Positions 44,159 to 53,584 of a DNA stretch of 64,000 nucleotides are shown here, piece by piece. Numbering within the stretch: the stretch's first letter is position 1; every line of letters starts with the position of its first letter. The stretch comes from JBBRXZ01 sp038232415. GTDB lineage: Bacteria; Patescibacteriota; Saccharimonadia; Saccharimonadales; UBA4665. The position numbers and the translations under genes were made by a program. The stretch spans positions 13,963-77,962 of the forward strand of contig JBBSHY010000001.1 in NCBI GenBank assembly GCA_038232415.1, in the 5' to 3' direction. Below the pieces are notes generated by a model. The model saw only the letters and a list, made by a program, of their open reading frames with translations, had not been told where the DNA came from and searched no databases.

Positions 44159-44847
44159 AGCCGCGCATTGCCATCCTGGCTTCGGGTGGCGGCACTACGG
44201 CCGAAGCTTTTATCCGGGCTGACCAGCGAGGGGACATAAACGTGGACGTCGGGCTGGTTATAGCCAGCCGTAAGCATGCCGGCATCTTTGATCGCATTGC
44301 CGATCTTAACGTCGAGTATGGGCTGAATATCGATTGTATTTTGATTAATCACAAGACCCATCCAGCCGCAGCTACCGAAAATGTAAACGGCGGCCACCAG
44401 ACTGCCGGCGAAGAAGCTGGCATATTAGCGGCGCTGCTGGCCGGCAATTTCGACCTTATAGCGCTGATGGGTTATATGAAACGAATCGGTCCGAATCTGG
44501 TCCAGGCTTTCGGTCGGCTGCCCGAGCATAGCAGTATCTACCAGGCCAGGATGGTCAACACCCACCCGGGCATTTTGCCGGATACCAAGGCCATGTATGG
44601 CGAGCAAATCCAGCAGTACGTACTGGATAACCATTTACCGTACGGCGGTCAGACACTGCATGCGGTGGCCGAAGAATATGATGACGGCCCGATCATCGCC
44701 GAACATAAAGTACCGGTTGAACCCAGCGACACAGCAACAAGTCTTTTCGCCCGCGTGCAGGCAGTCGAAAAACAATTCCTGCCGGGCGACATCGAAGCCT
44801 TTATAAAAGCCCGCCAAGCCTATAGTATGGAACACGTAGGAGTATAA
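44155..44847 (+). CDS. purN: Phosphoribosylglycinamide formyltransferase, folate-dependent
   Basis: 230 residues. It transfers a formyl group from 10-formyl-THF to GAR. IAILASGGGTTAEAFI is the phosphate-binding start; the catalytic triad is in MVNTHPGILP (Asn and His) and YDDGPII (Asp). It is slightly longer than E. coli PurN (212) and differs in having NTHPG instead of NIHPS, with an insertion around EHSSIYQAR. ATGA overlap with purF; purD follows at 2 nt. A purT alternative is not seen here. Confidence 0.9.
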   Translation: MKPRIAILASGGGTTAEAFIRADQRGDINVDVGLVIASRKHAGIFDRIADLNVEYGLNIDCILINHKTHPAAATENVNGGHQTAGEEAGILAALLAGNFDLIALMGYMKRIGPNLVQAFGRLPEHSSIYQARMVNTHPGILPDTKAMYGEQIQQYVLDNHLPYGGQTLHAVAEEYDDGPIIAEHKVPVEPSDTATSLFARVQAVEKQFLPGDIEAFIKARQAYSMEHVGV

Positions 44848-44849
44848 AT

Positions 44850-46151
44850 ATGGTAAAAGTCCTGGTAGTTGGTAAGGGCGGCCGTGAACATGCGCTTGGC
44901 TACGGCCTGGCTTTGTCGAAGGAGGTGGATAAAGTATATTTTGTGCCCGGTAACGCCGGCACGGCCTTACTGGCGAAAGCCACAAACGTGGAAGTCAGCC
45001 ATGACCAGCTAACGGAATTTTGCCGAAAAGAATCTATAAACCTGGTAGTGATAGGGCCTGACGACCCGCTGGTAGCCGGTTTGGCCGATGAGCTGCGAGC
45101 TCAAGGCATAACTACCTTCGGGCCCGGTAAGGCTGCGGCTCAGCTGGAAGGCAGCAAAAGCTTTGCCACAGAGTTCATGCAGAATCACGGCATACCTATA
45201 CCGCCATCAACAGTTGTTACAGATGCAAAAAGTGCAGCTAAGGCAGTAGCGGCCTATGGCGGCGCGGCCAAATCGGTCATTAAAGCTGACGGCCTGGCGG
45301 GCGGTAAGGGTGTATTTCTGCCAGATACAGAGGAGGAAGCTGAAGCGGCAATTGCCAGGATTATAAGCGGTGACGTCGATGGCGGCCGTGAGAAATTTGT
45401 TATCCAGCAACGCTATCACGGTCCTGAAGTGTCAGTGTTCGCGCTGAGCGATGGCGATACTTACCAGATTATTCCCCTTCCCGCCCAAGACCATAAACGT
45501 ATCTTTAATGGGGACAAGGGCCCAAATACCGGGGGCGTCGGCGCCTACGCCCCTTTGCCCGATTGGATGCTGTCGTCCGGCCAGTGGTCAAAAATTGAGT
45601 CTATAATTGACAAGACTATCAGCGGGATGCAGGCTGCCGGTACTCCCTATCAAGGCGTACTGTTTTTAGGAGTAATGCTGGCCGAGGAACTGAATGGCGA
45701 CCCGATTGTCATAGAGTACAATTGCCGTTTTGGTGACCCGGAAATACAGGTAGTCATGTCGCTACTGATAAAAAATCAGGTAGATGCCTATCAGATGCTT
45801 AACACTACAGCTACAGGCCACTTAGCTCAGTTTGTTTTTCCTAATAAGTTATATGGCTCAGCTCTAACTATTTGTTTGTCAACGCCTGGCTATCCAGGCA
45901 CTCCTAAGGGCGGACAAACCATATATGGTCTCGATAAGTCCTATCCAAATGTAATCGTTTTTCATGGTACTACCAAGCAGGTTGACGGCGAAATTCAGAC
46001 CAATGGCGGCCGCATGATTTTTGCCGTTGGCATGGGCGACACCTTAAAAGAAGCTGCTGCGGCCGCGGCTGCCGCCATAGGCCCGGACGCCATTCATTTC
46101 AAAGGCATGCATTACCGCACCGACATCGGCCACCGCGCTTTAATAAAGTAG
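44850..46151 (+). CDS. purD: Phosphoribosylamine-glycine ligase
   Basis: 433 residues, normal length. ATP-grasp enzyme making GAR. Diagnostic segments: VLVVGKGGREHALGYGLA, VYFVPGNAGTAL, VIGPDDPLVAGLAD, VIKADGLAGGKGV, ISVFA-like VSVFALSDG, HKRIFNGDKGPNTGGVGAYAP and EYNCRFGDPEIQVVM. It lies 2 nt after purN and has an AGGAG overlapping the purN stop. Last gene of the operon before a separately promoted unknown gene. Confidence 0.95.
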   Translation: MVKVLVVGKGGREHALGYGLALSKEVDKVYFVPGNAGTALLAKATNVEVSHDQLTEFCRKESINLVVIGPDDPLVAGLADELRAQGITTFGPGKAAAQLEGSKSFATEFMQNHGIPIPPSTVVTDAKSAAKAVAAYGGAAKSVIKADGLAGGKGVFLPDTEEEAEAAIARIISGDVDGGREKFVIQQRYHGPEVSVFALSDGDTYQIIPLPAQDHKRIFNGDKGPNTGGVGAYAPLPDWMLSSGQWSKIESIIDKTISGMQAAGTPYQGVLFLGVMLAEELNGDPIVIEYNCRFGDPEIQVVMSLLIKNQVDAYQMLNTTATGHLAQFVFPNKLYGSALTICLSTPGYPGTPKGGQTIYGLDKSYPNVIVFHGTTKQVDGEIQTNGGRMIFAVGMGDTLKEAAAAAAAAIGPDAIHFKGMHYRTDIGHRALIK

Positions 46152-46157
46152 AAAAAT

Positions 46158-46186
46158 TTGCAAGACAGCTTCTAAAATTGTATTAT
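46158..46186 (+). promoter_or_regulatory. Promoter of the orphan gene at 46194, predicted leaderless
   Basis: TTGCAA, 17 nt, TATTAT, with 7 nt to the ATG. It shows that the orphan gene is transcribed separately from purD. Confidence 0.5.
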
Positions 46187-46193
46187 AATAAAT

Positions 46194-46679
46194 ATGAGTG
46201 AAGCTTTAACACAACAGGCTCTATTAGATAAGACATGTGAACAATTAGTTGATCGTTTAGATACCGTGGTGGATATCCATGGCAGAACAGCTACGGTAAG
46301 TGATATTGGGGGCCTAAGCTTGGCGATGCGTAATGTAGCGGTAATTTACAGAAGTCCAGAAGAACAGCAGGAATATTTTTTGTCAGCTCATAGGGAAAGC
46401 CTTGAACGTGGGGGCAACCCCTCGGCTGAAATATGTACCTATACCGCTGATAACATGATGGCTGCTTATAGATTTGACCGCACTACTGGCTTGGTTACCA
46501 TAAACGACTTTGATTTTCCGGAAGATGAAATTAGGCCTCTTAGCAACAAAGAAGTTAATGCCTTGAAATACTCCTTCGCCACGATCGGTATGCTCTTTGG
46601 AGTGTTAGACCGTGGCTTAACCGATAGCGGCATTACACGCCTTAACCAAGATCTTACAAAGGCAATTGAGTCAAGGTAG
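46194..46679 (+). CDS. Unrecognised soluble protein between purD and purE
   Basis: 161 residues, acidic, without signal peptide or membrane segment. I do not recognise a family. The sequence looks globular, with alternating helices (ALTQQALLDKTCEQLVDRLDTVV) and a central mixed region (SAEICTYTADNMMAAYRFDRTTGLVTINDFDF) that could be a small beta sheet. It has its own leaderless promoter and ends 3 nt from the convergent purE. Base composition is lower in GC than flanking pur genes, so it may be a more recent insertion into the cluster or simply under weaker codon selection. Confidence 0.7.
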   Translation: MSEALTQQALLDKTCEQLVDRLDTVVDIHGRTATVSDIGGLSLAMRNVAVIYRSPEEQQEYFLSAHRESLERGGNPSAEICTYTADNMMAAYRFDRTTGLVTINDFDFPEDEIRPLSNKEVNALKYSFATIGMLFGVLDRGLTDSGITRLNQDLTKAIESR

Positions 46680-46682
46680 TAG

Positions 46683-47192
46683 TTATTTGATGTAGGACTC
46701 CCAGCCTTCAGTTTGGAGTCTCGCGTCCTTGGCTAGGACGTCGTCATGTTGTTTCTTGATGAAATCGTAGTATTTTTTGGCTAAATCATCATCGTGGAGG
46801 GCTAGAATGCGAATAGCTAGCAAACCCCCGTTACGGGCGCTGTTTTCTGGCATGGTGGCGAGCGGGATGCCGGGGGGCATTTTGATGTTGGACCAGAAGG
46901 CTTCGTGGCCGCCGCTTTCTCCTTTAATAGGTATGGCAATGACCGGTAAAGTCGTTTCCGACGCAGTCATGCCCGGTAAATGGGCCGAGCCGCCTGCACC
47001 GGCGATAATAATTTTCAAACCCCTGCTCTCTGCCTCTTTAGCATAGGCGGACATTTCATCCGGTGTACGGTGAGCTGAAACAATTCTGGTTTCATATGCA
47101 ACGCCAAATTCTTCAAGCGTTTTAGCTGCCTCGCTCATAATATCCAGGTCTGAATCTGACCCCATAATTATGCCGACAAGTGGGTTACTCAT
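46683..47192 (-). CDS. purE: N5-carboxyaminoimidazole ribonucleotide mutase
   Basis: 169 residues. Class I PurE: moves the carboxyl of N5-CAIR to give CAIR, acting after PurK. Hallmarks: GIIMGSDSDLDIM, ETRIVSAHRTPDEM (the catalytic His), IIIAGAGGSAHLPGMTAS and VIAIPIKG. It follows purK by 8 nt on the minus strand, so both form one operon. The presence of purK supports the two-step bacterial route over a one-step class II PurE. Confidence 0.95.
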   Translation of the reverse strand: MSNPLVGIIMGSDSDLDIMSEAAKTLEEFGVAYETRIVSAHRTPDEMSAYAKEAESRGLKIIIAGAGGSAHLPGMTASETTLPVIAIPIKGESGGHEAFWSNIKMPPGIPLATMPENSARNGGLLAIRILALHDDDLAKKYYDFIKKQHDDVLAKDARLQTEGWESYIK

Positions 47193-47200
47193 GGTTTCTC

Positions 47201-48334
47201 CTATATGCTTATTGCTTCTCGGGCTTTGTGAGCCCGTTCCCGGGCTTCTTCAACCGTCTGGCCGGTAGCCGTAATGTGGCCCATTTTACGATCAATCTTG
47301 GTCGGTGATTTCCCGTAAAGGTGTATTTTAGTATGCGGGTCTTTAGCGGCTTTGTCGATGCCTTCGGGCTTGGTTTCGCCGTCGCGTTCACCCAGTATGT
47401 TAATCATAACAGCCGCCGGGACTATCATATCTGTCGGTCCCAAAGGTAAGCCGCTGATAGCCCTGATGTGCTGTTCAAACTGCGACGTCCGGCAGGCCTC
47501 AATCGTATAATGGCCCGAGTTGTGGACGCGCGGTGCTATTTCATTTATTAATACCCGGCCATCTTCGGTTAGGAACATTTCAATTCCAAATACACCTGCG
47601 CCCTCCAGACGGTTTACTGCGTCTACAGCGACTTGCTTGGCTTTTTCTGCGGCGGCCCGGCTAATATCGGCTGGGGCCAGGACGGTCGTACAAATATTAC
47701 GGTGCTGAATGGTTTCTACAACCGGATAAGTAGTGGTTTGGCCATCTGTATTCCTGGCAACCAGGACGGCCAGCTCCTTTTTAAATGGCACGAAGTTCTC
47801 GCCATAAAGCTGCTGGCCGTCAAAGGTTTTAAGGGCGCGCTTTAGTTCTTCCGGATTACTTACAACTTCATTTCCCCGGCCGTCATAGGCCCCGTGGCGT
47901 GTCTTGATAAGTAGCCTGCCTCCAAAATCGCTTAAGGCTTTTTTGGCTGAGGCTTCATCCGTTATTTCGACAAAATCAGCCACAGGCAGGCCGGCTTCAC
48001 GTAACATTTTTTTTTGAGCTAATTTATCCTGGATTAAACGGATTGTTTTTGGAGACGGGTTGATCTTTTTACCCGCGCCGGCAAGTTCCTCTAAAACCGA
48101 AGTATCAAGGTGCTCAATCTCGACAGTGATAAAATCGGCATTTTGAGCCAGTGATTCGAGAGCTTTTTTATCATAGAGATCGCCGATGATTTCCTTTGCT
48201 CCTACTTGGGCAGCCGGCGAGTTAGGTGACGGATTAACGACTATAACCTTGAAGCCGAGTTTGATCGCCGCTTCCGTCAGCATCCGGCCCAGCTGGCCGC
48301 CGCCAACAATCCCAATCGTCTCTGCTTGGCCCAT
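47201..48334 (-). CDS. purK: N5-carboxyaminoimidazole ribonucleotide synthase
   Basis: 377 residues. ATP-grasp enzyme that carboxylates AIR with bicarbonate. Start IGIVGGGQLGRMLTEAA is diagnostic, with LLIKTRHGAYDGRGN and EIAPRVHNSGHYTIEACRTSQFEQHIRAI later. It is divergent from purC with only 28 nt between the two ATGs. TATTAT lies 6 nt before this ATG, so the transcript is predicted leaderless. Operon purK-purE. Confidence 0.95.
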   Translation of the reverse strand: MGQAETIGIVGGGQLGRMLTEAAIKLGFKVIVVNPSPNSPAAQVGAKEIIGDLYDKKALESLAQNADFITVEIEHLDTSVLEELAGAGKKINPSPKTIRLIQDKLAQKKMLREAGLPVADFVEITDEASAKKALSDFGGRLLIKTRHGAYDGRGNEVVSNPEELKRALKTFDGQQLYGENFVPFKKELAVLVARNTDGQTTTYPVVETIQHRNICTTVLAPADISRAAAEKAKQVAVDAVNRLEGAGVFGIEMFLTEDGRVLINEIAPRVHNSGHYTIEACRTSQFEQHIRAISGLPLGPTDMIVPAAVMINILGERDGETKPEGIDKAAKDPHTKIHLYGKSPTKIDRKMGHITATGQTVEEARERAHKAREAISI

Positions 48335-48362
48335 ACAGTAATAATACCGTACAATAGAGGTA
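48335..48362. promoter_or_regulatory. 28-nt divergent promoter region of purK and purC
   Basis: Contains TATTAT for purK (minus, 6 nt before its ATG) and TACAAT for purC (plus, 7 nt before its ATG; a TTGGCC -35-like box lies 18 nt upstream inside purK). The gap is too short for two leadered transcripts. Confidence 0.55.
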
Positions 48363-49331
48363 ATGGATATACAGTCAATAGAGACTACTGACTTTGCTTT
48401 TCCGGGTCAAACGGCGCTCTACCATGGCAAGGTCCGCGATGTGTATACAATTAATGACAATATGTTGGTGTCAGTTGCTACTGACAGGATATCGGCATTT
48501 GATATCAATTTACCGGCGCCTATTCCTTTCAAAGGCCAGGTTCTGAACCAGATGGCAGCGCATTTTCTGGAGAAAACCCGAGACATCGCCCCTAACTGGC
48601 TGCAAGCTGTACCTGACCCGAATGTCAGCGTTGGCCAGAAAGCCAAACCGCTGGAAGTTGAGATGGTAATAAGGGGTATTCTGGTGGGCCATGCCTGGCG
48701 GGAGTATAAAGCCGGTAAACGCAGCATTTCCGGCGTGCCAATGCCTGAAGGCCTGCAAGAATACGATCCTTTTCCTGAGCCGATAATTACGCCGACGACT
48801 AAAGCCAGTGTTGGCCATGACGAGGACATCGCGCAGGCCGAGCTTATCAGCCAAGGCCTGGTCACATCTGAAGAGTGGGAACAAATGGTTTCGTACACCC
48901 GCCAGCTTTTTGCCCGGGGACAGGAGATGGCCCGGGCTCAGGACCTTGTACTGGCTGATACAAAATATGAATTTGGCAAATTGGACGGCAAGCTCATACT
49001 AATAGATGAAGTGCATACCCCTGACTCGTCGCGCTATTTCTACGCTGATACTTATGAAGCGTTTTTAGCAGACAGAAGTGTTATGCCGCCTAAACATTTC
49101 TCGAAAGAATTTGTGCGGGAATGGTTGGTTGCCAAAGACTTTGACGGGCATAACGATAACCCTGTACCGGAAATGCCCGGCGAATTCATTCAATTAGTAT
49201 CTGAGCGTTATATAGAGTTGTATGAAAAAGCCACGGGTCAGAAATTTGTTAAAGCTGACAGCGGTGACGTTATGAAAAGAATAGAGCAGAATTTATTAAC
49301 TTATCTGGAGCAGAGCAATGAAACCCATTAA
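48363..49331 (+). CDS. purC: SAICAR synthetase
   Basis: 322 residues, the longer form (E. coli 237; yeast ADE1 306). It joins aspartate to CAIR. Hallmarks: ALYHGKVRDVYTI, VATDRISAFDI, VEMVIRGILVGHAW, GLQEYDPFPEPIITPTTKA, VLADTKYEFGKLDGKLILIDEVHTPDSSRY. Predicted leaderless start. The last 14 nt overlap purB, so they are cotranslated. Confidence 0.95.
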   Translation: MDIQSIETTDFAFPGQTALYHGKVRDVYTINDNMLVSVATDRISAFDINLPAPIPFKGQVLNQMAAHFLEKTRDIAPNWLQAVPDPNVSVGQKAKPLEVEMVIRGILVGHAWREYKAGKRSISGVPMPEGLQEYDPFPEPIITPTTKASVGHDEDIAQAELISQGLVTSEEWEQMVSYTRQLFARGQEMARAQDLVLADTKYEFGKLDGKLILIDEVHTPDSSRYFYADTYEAFLADRSVMPPKHFSKEFVREWLVAKDFDGHNDNPVPEMPGEFIQLVSERYIELYEKATGQKFVKADSGDVMKRIEQNLLTYLEQSNETH

Positions 49332-50724
49332 CTTACCGACTGTCGACCTATCACCTAACTACAGCGCCGTTGATCCGCTTGATGCCCGTTATTATAATGC
49401 CGAGATCGCCTGTTACTTGTCGGAGCGCAGCCGGATTGCCTACCAGGCTTATGTAGAGGCCGCACTGGCCCATGCCCTGGCCGATTTTGGCGTCTGTTCG
49501 CCCGAGATCGCACAGCAAATTGAGCTGGCTACTACAAAAGTGACAGCCGAGGCAGTGGACGAACATGAAAAAACTACCAAACACGATGTTAAAGCTTTAG
49601 TGAACACCATTAAAGCTGAGCTATCCGATGAAGCTAAGCCTTATGTCCACTTCGGGGCCACCTCTTACGACATCGTGGCGACGGCTATGAGTTTGCAACT
49701 AAAGGCGGCTATCAATGAGCTGGTAATTCCACGTTTAAACGAACTTGAAAAGACACTGCTTAGATTAACCAAGGACTATGCTGAAACCGTTCAAATAGGT
49801 CGTACCCACGGCCAGCATGCTGTGCCAATTACTTTTGGTTTTGCGATGGCCGAATACGTCAGCCGCATCGGCGGAAGTATAAAATCTCTTCAGGTTCTTA
49901 GCGGTAAGCTCCCAGGCAAGTTCTCCGGCGCTGTTGGCGCTTATAACGCACTTAGTTTGTTTGTTGACGACCCACTGGAGTTTGAAAAAAAGATTCTCGG
50001 ATATCTGGGTCTGGAGCCGGCGCCTTATTCTACGCAGATTATCCCGGCCGAAAGCTATGTACGTTTGCTTGACGAGATAGCCATTACCGCCGGCATAATG
50101 GCCAATTTATCCCATGATATGCGGCATCTGCAGCGGAGTGAAATTGCCGAGGTTCGCGAGCATTTCGATGCCGGCCAAACCGGCTCGTCGACCATGGCTC
50201 ATAAGCGTAACCCCTGGAACTTCGAAAATGTCATCAGTATGTCAAAGCAAGTCACTGCGCAGCTTATTAATGCCAACCTAAACATCAGCAGTGAACATCA
50301 ACGGGACCTGACAGATTCGGCATCAGCCCGATTTTATGGAATCGCCCTGGCCAGCGTCGCTTCGATGGCCCAGAGACTGAATAACGTTATGAGCAAAATA
50401 GAAGTCGACGAAGAAAATATGCGGCGCAACCTATATATGAGTAATGGCGCCATTGCCGCCGAACCCCTGTATTTGCTATTGGAAAAATACGGCCACACTA
50501 CCGCCCACGAAGTCTCTAAAGCCCTAAGCCATAAAGCTATAGAAACGGACAAATCCCTCTACGCGATTGCCAGCCAGGACAATGATATCCAATCTTATTT
50601 CCAACAATTTACAGATAAAGAAAAACAAATCCTGCAAGAGCCTGAGAAGTACTACTCCGGCCTTGCTTCTCAAAAAGCTCTCACAGTCCACGACCATTGG
50701 CAGGAATTTCTAAAGACAGTTTAA
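49318..50724 (+). CDS. purB: Adenylosuccinate lyase
   Basis: 468 residues. It releases fumarate both from SAICAR and from adenylosuccinate. Fumarase-superfamily signature GSSTMAHKRNPWNFENV, catalytic His region GRTHGQHAVPITFG, and HFGATSYDIVATA. The usual SSxMPxKxNP reads SSTMAHKRNP, which occurs in this enzyme family. Coupled with purC by 14-nt overlap. Converges with purH, sharing the TTAA stop overlap. Confidence 0.94.
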   Translation: MKPINLPTVDLSPNYSAVDPLDARYYNAEIACYLSERSRIAYQAYVEAALAHALADFGVCSPEIAQQIELATTKVTAEAVDEHEKTTKHDVKALVNTIKAELSDEAKPYVHFGATSYDIVATAMSLQLKAAINELVIPRLNELEKTLLRLTKDYAETVQIGRTHGQHAVPITFGFAMAEYVSRIGGSIKSLQVLSGKLPGKFSGAVGAYNALSLFVDDPLEFEKKILGYLGLEPAPYSTQIIPAESYVRLLDEIAITAGIMANLSHDMRHLQRSEIAEVREHFDAGQTGSSTMAHKRNPWNFENVISMSKQVTAQLINANLNISSEHQRDLTDSASARFYGIALASVASMAQRLNNVMSKIEVDEENMRRNLYMSNGAIAAEPLYLLLEKYGHTTAHEVSKALSHKAIETDKSLYAIASQDNDIQSYFQQFTDKEKQILQEPEKYYSGLASQKALTVHDHWQEFLKTV

Positions 50725-52391
50725 TGCATGTAGAAGCCGCGGGCGATTTTGTCGGGTACCATGGTTAGGTTGACGCCTTTATCGGTGAGCATTTTTATGA
50801 CTTGTTCGTCGCCGAGCGAACCGCTGGAAGCTAAAATAGCCCGGATACCGGCTTTGGCTAATAATTCCGGTCCGTCAGCAAATGGGAAAAAGCTATCGCT
50901 GTAGGCAACCGCACCTGCCAATTTTTGGGTATCAAGCTCAATTTTAAGAATTAGTTTGTCGCCTTTTTCCTCTAGCTCGGTCATGTCTAAAGTGGTGCGT
51001 GCCAACGCTAGCTGGCCGGCCCCTACCCGATCCTGCTGGCCGACACCATTGCCTATAAGCTGCCCGTCTCTTACCAGAGTGATGGTATTGCTGTTGCTGG
51101 TACAGCCCACAGCCCAGCCAAGGATCATATCCTGATTTTGCTGGGGAGTTGGATTGCCATAGCGCTGGATATGGTCCGCGGACAGGTCCAGCACAAAGTC
51201 ATAATTAGGTTGCTCCAGGACCCCGCCCCGCACAGGGCGGATGCGGCGGCTGTGATCCAGCGAGGCTTCGCTTAAGTCCCAGAGGGCCGGATTAACCACG
51301 ACCCGTAGTTTATTTCGGTTTAATAAGGCCAAAGCATCTTCATTTACACTGGCGCCAACCACACCATCCAGCAACCGGGGTTTATTATTTTCAACCGCGT
51401 AAAGCATCAAAGCTTCGGCCACCGCCAAGTCTATAGTGCCGTTAATCATGACCACGCCACCAAAGATAGCGCGCGTGTCGCCCAACAGCATTTTTTGCAC
51501 CGCATTAGCAAATGTCCCGCTCACTGCCGCGCCGCAGGCGTTACCGTGCTTCACGCCCACCGCTATCGGCGGTACATGGCCAAAATTGCGCGCAAAGCCG
51601 GCGGCAATATGAGTCACTGTCTGGAGCAGCCGGTCAATATCGGTCATATTCACGTAACTGCGTTCCATGCCCTGAACATGGTCAAATCGGTCAAGTCCTA
51701 AAGGGTCAATGGCAATGCGGTTGTCGGCGTAAAAAGCTGCCGGTGTTTGCTGAGGGTTCTCACCATATTTTGCAGGAATTTCCTGACGGGCCAGAAGACC
51801 GCTGAACTCCGCTCCCCCCAGATACTTCGCCGACGTTAATGCGTACCGGGCAACTTCGTATTCTGCCCGGGCTGCCAGACCATCCCGAAAGGCTGCTTCG
51901 TCGAGCCTACCGGCCCGGATCCATGCTAAAACCGGCTGGCGCTGCTCGGCATGAGACAGCACGATCCGTCTGCCTTTAGCAGCCGACCGGAGCATAGCCG
52001 GCCCGCCTATATCGGTTTGGTTGATAATATCTTGCCTGGAAGCACCTTCTGTAGCAATGGCTTCCTCGAGCGGGTACATATCGATGCAAACCAGATCAAT
52101 AACCGGCAGCTTAAGGCCGGCTAATTCCGCCATATCCTCAGTGCTGTTTTTATCTGCCAGCAATCCGGCTGAAATCTCACGCGACAGTGTCACAACCCGG
52201 TGGCCCAGGATGGCTTTACCGCCAACCAGTCCTGCTACGTCACTGACCTCAATGCCAGCCGCCTGAATTGCTTTGGCAGTGCCGCCGGAGGCGTAAATTT
52301 GCCAGTTCAGATCCGCCAGCCCCTGGGCGAACTCAACAATACCGGTTTTGTCATACACCGAAAGCAAAGCAATACCCGCCGATTTACCCAT
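50721..52391 (-). CDS. purH: Bifunctional AICAR transformylase / IMP cyclohydrolase
   Basis: 556 residues. The N-terminal MGS-fold cyclohydrolase (ALLSVYDKTGIVEFAQGLADL, ASGGTAKAIQAAGIEVSDV, DMYPLEEAI, INQTDIGGPAMLRSAAKG) and the C-terminal transformylase (KYGENPQQTPAAFY, GVKHGNACGAA, AIFGGVVMING). It is longer than E. coli PurH (529). It completes IMP and also consumes the AICAR released by the histidine pathway. A strong GAGGAGG is 4 nt upstream of the ATG, so this is leadered. Faces purB tail to tail. Confidence 0.95.
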   Translation of the reverse strand: MGKSAGIALLSVYDKTGIVEFAQGLADLNWQIYASGGTAKAIQAAGIEVSDVAGLVGGKAILGHRVVTLSREISAGLLADKNSTEDMAELAGLKLPVIDLVCIDMYPLEEAIATEGASRQDIINQTDIGGPAMLRSAAKGRRIVLSHAEQRQPVLAWIRAGRLDEAAFRDGLAARAEYEVARYALTSAKYLGGAEFSGLLARQEIPAKYGENPQQTPAAFYADNRIAIDPLGLDRFDHVQGMERSYVNMTDIDRLLQTVTHIAAGFARNFGHVPPIAVGVKHGNACGAAVSGTFANAVQKMLLGDTRAIFGGVVMINGTIDLAVAEALMLYAVENNKPRLLDGVVGASVNEDALALLNRNKLRVVVNPALWDLSEASLDHSRRIRPVRGGVLEQPNYDFVLDLSADHIQRYGNPTPQQNQDMILGWAVGCTSNSNTITLVRDGQLIGNGVGQQDRVGAGQLALARTTLDMTELEEKGDKLILKIELDTQKLAGAVAYSDSFFPFADGPELLAKAGIRAILASSGSLGDEQVIKMLTDKGVNLTMVPDKIARGFYMH

Positions 52392-52527
52392 GCAGCCTCC
52401 TCTCTTATATATAAATAGTAACTAGTTTCTCTGTAATATCCAAGCCCCCCTTGCATTGTAGTTATATTCAGTTATATTGGAGAATTAGTGAACATATAGG
52501 ATAAGCAGGTTTCAGGAGACATAAAAT

Positions 52528-53571
52528 ATGGGATCAAAGCAGACCGGTCTTTTAGAAAGATTAAAAAAAGGTAACATTCTGTGTGCCGAAGGCTATATTT
52601 TTGAACTTGAACGCCGCGGTTACGTTAAGGCCGGAGCCTACGTTCCGGAAGTAGTGCTGGAGTATCCTGAGGCTGTAACTCAGCTGCACCATGAGTTTGC
52701 CCGGGCCGGTACAGAAGTACAAGTGGCTCTGACATACTATGCCCACCGCGAAAAACTGAAGGCCATTGGCCGCGAAAACGACATGGAAGCCATGAACCGG
52801 GCGGCGCTTAAGCTGGCGAATGAGGCTGCCAGGGAAACCGGAGCCCTGGTTGCCGGCAATATTTGTAATACCGGCGCCTACAACGTCGATGATAAAACGA
52901 CCAGCTCCAAAGAAGTAAGGCGCCAATACACCGAACAGTTAGAGTGGGCAGCTGACGAGGGCGTTGATTTCGTATTAGGCGAAACTATTGAGTACGTCGG
53001 CGAAGCTTTAATTGCTCTGGAAGTTATCAAAAAGTTTAACCTGCCTGCCGTTATAAACTTTACGACCCACACCGGCAAAAGCAAGGACGGTTATGATTGG
53101 GTCCTGGCCGCCAAAACTCTGGAAGGTGCCGGGGCCGACGTGGTGGGCTTTAACTGCGGCCGCGGTCCCGTTGCTATGCTGCCGCTGCTGGCCAAAATAA
53201 GAGATGCCGTGTCATGCCCTATAGCCGGCCTGCCGGTTGCCTACAGGACTACTGTTAGCCAGCCTTCATTCCAATCGCTAAAAAATCTCGATGGCACAAA
53301 TGCCTATACCCTGGGGCTGGATGAGTTTCTTTGCACCCGGATGGAGATGGCTGATTATGCCGCAGAGGCCCAGAAAATTGGCGTCAATTTCATTGGTATT
53401 TGCTGCGGTGCTGGCCCCCATCATGTTCGGGCTATGGCCGAAGCTCTGGGCCGTAAGGTGTCTGCCAGTAAATATTCTCCGGACATGTCGCAGCATTATT
53501 TATTCGGCTCGGAAAAGTATGCCAAAAAACACGAGAAACCTCATCTAAGCCACTACCCTGACGGTGCCTAA
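52528..53571 (+). CDS. Betaine-homocysteine methyltransferase-like protein
   Basis: 347 residues, homocysteine S-methyltransferase (Pfam S-methyl_trans) barrel. The three zinc cysteines are visible: one in VVGFNCGRGP and a pair in IGICCGAGPHHVRAMAEAL, as in BHMT, and the N-terminal LLERLKKGNILCAEGYIFELERRGY matches the BHMT start. It would transfer a methyl group from betaine or a related donor to homocysteine to make methionine. AGGAG lies 9 nt upstream, preceded by a possible promoter (TTGCAT, 16 nt, TATATT) in the 136-nt gap after purH. It is convergent with the HAD gene at 53585. Confidence 0.88.
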   Translation: MGSKQTGLLERLKKGNILCAEGYIFELERRGYVKAGAYVPEVVLEYPEAVTQLHHEFARAGTEVQVALTYYAHREKLKAIGRENDMEAMNRAALKLANEAARETGALVAGNICNTGAYNVDDKTTSSKEVRRQYTEQLEWAADEGVDFVLGETIEYVGEALIALEVIKKFNLPAVINFTTHTGKSKDGYDWVLAAKTLEGAGADVVGFNCGRGPVAMLPLLAKIRDAVSCPIAGLPVAYRTTVSQPSFQSLKNLDGTNAYTLGLDEFLCTRMEMADYAAEAQKIGVNFIGICCGAGPHHVRAMAEALGRKVSASKYSPDMSQHYLFGSEKYAKKHEKPHLSHYPDGA

Positions 53572-53584
53572 AGTGGCACTAAGC

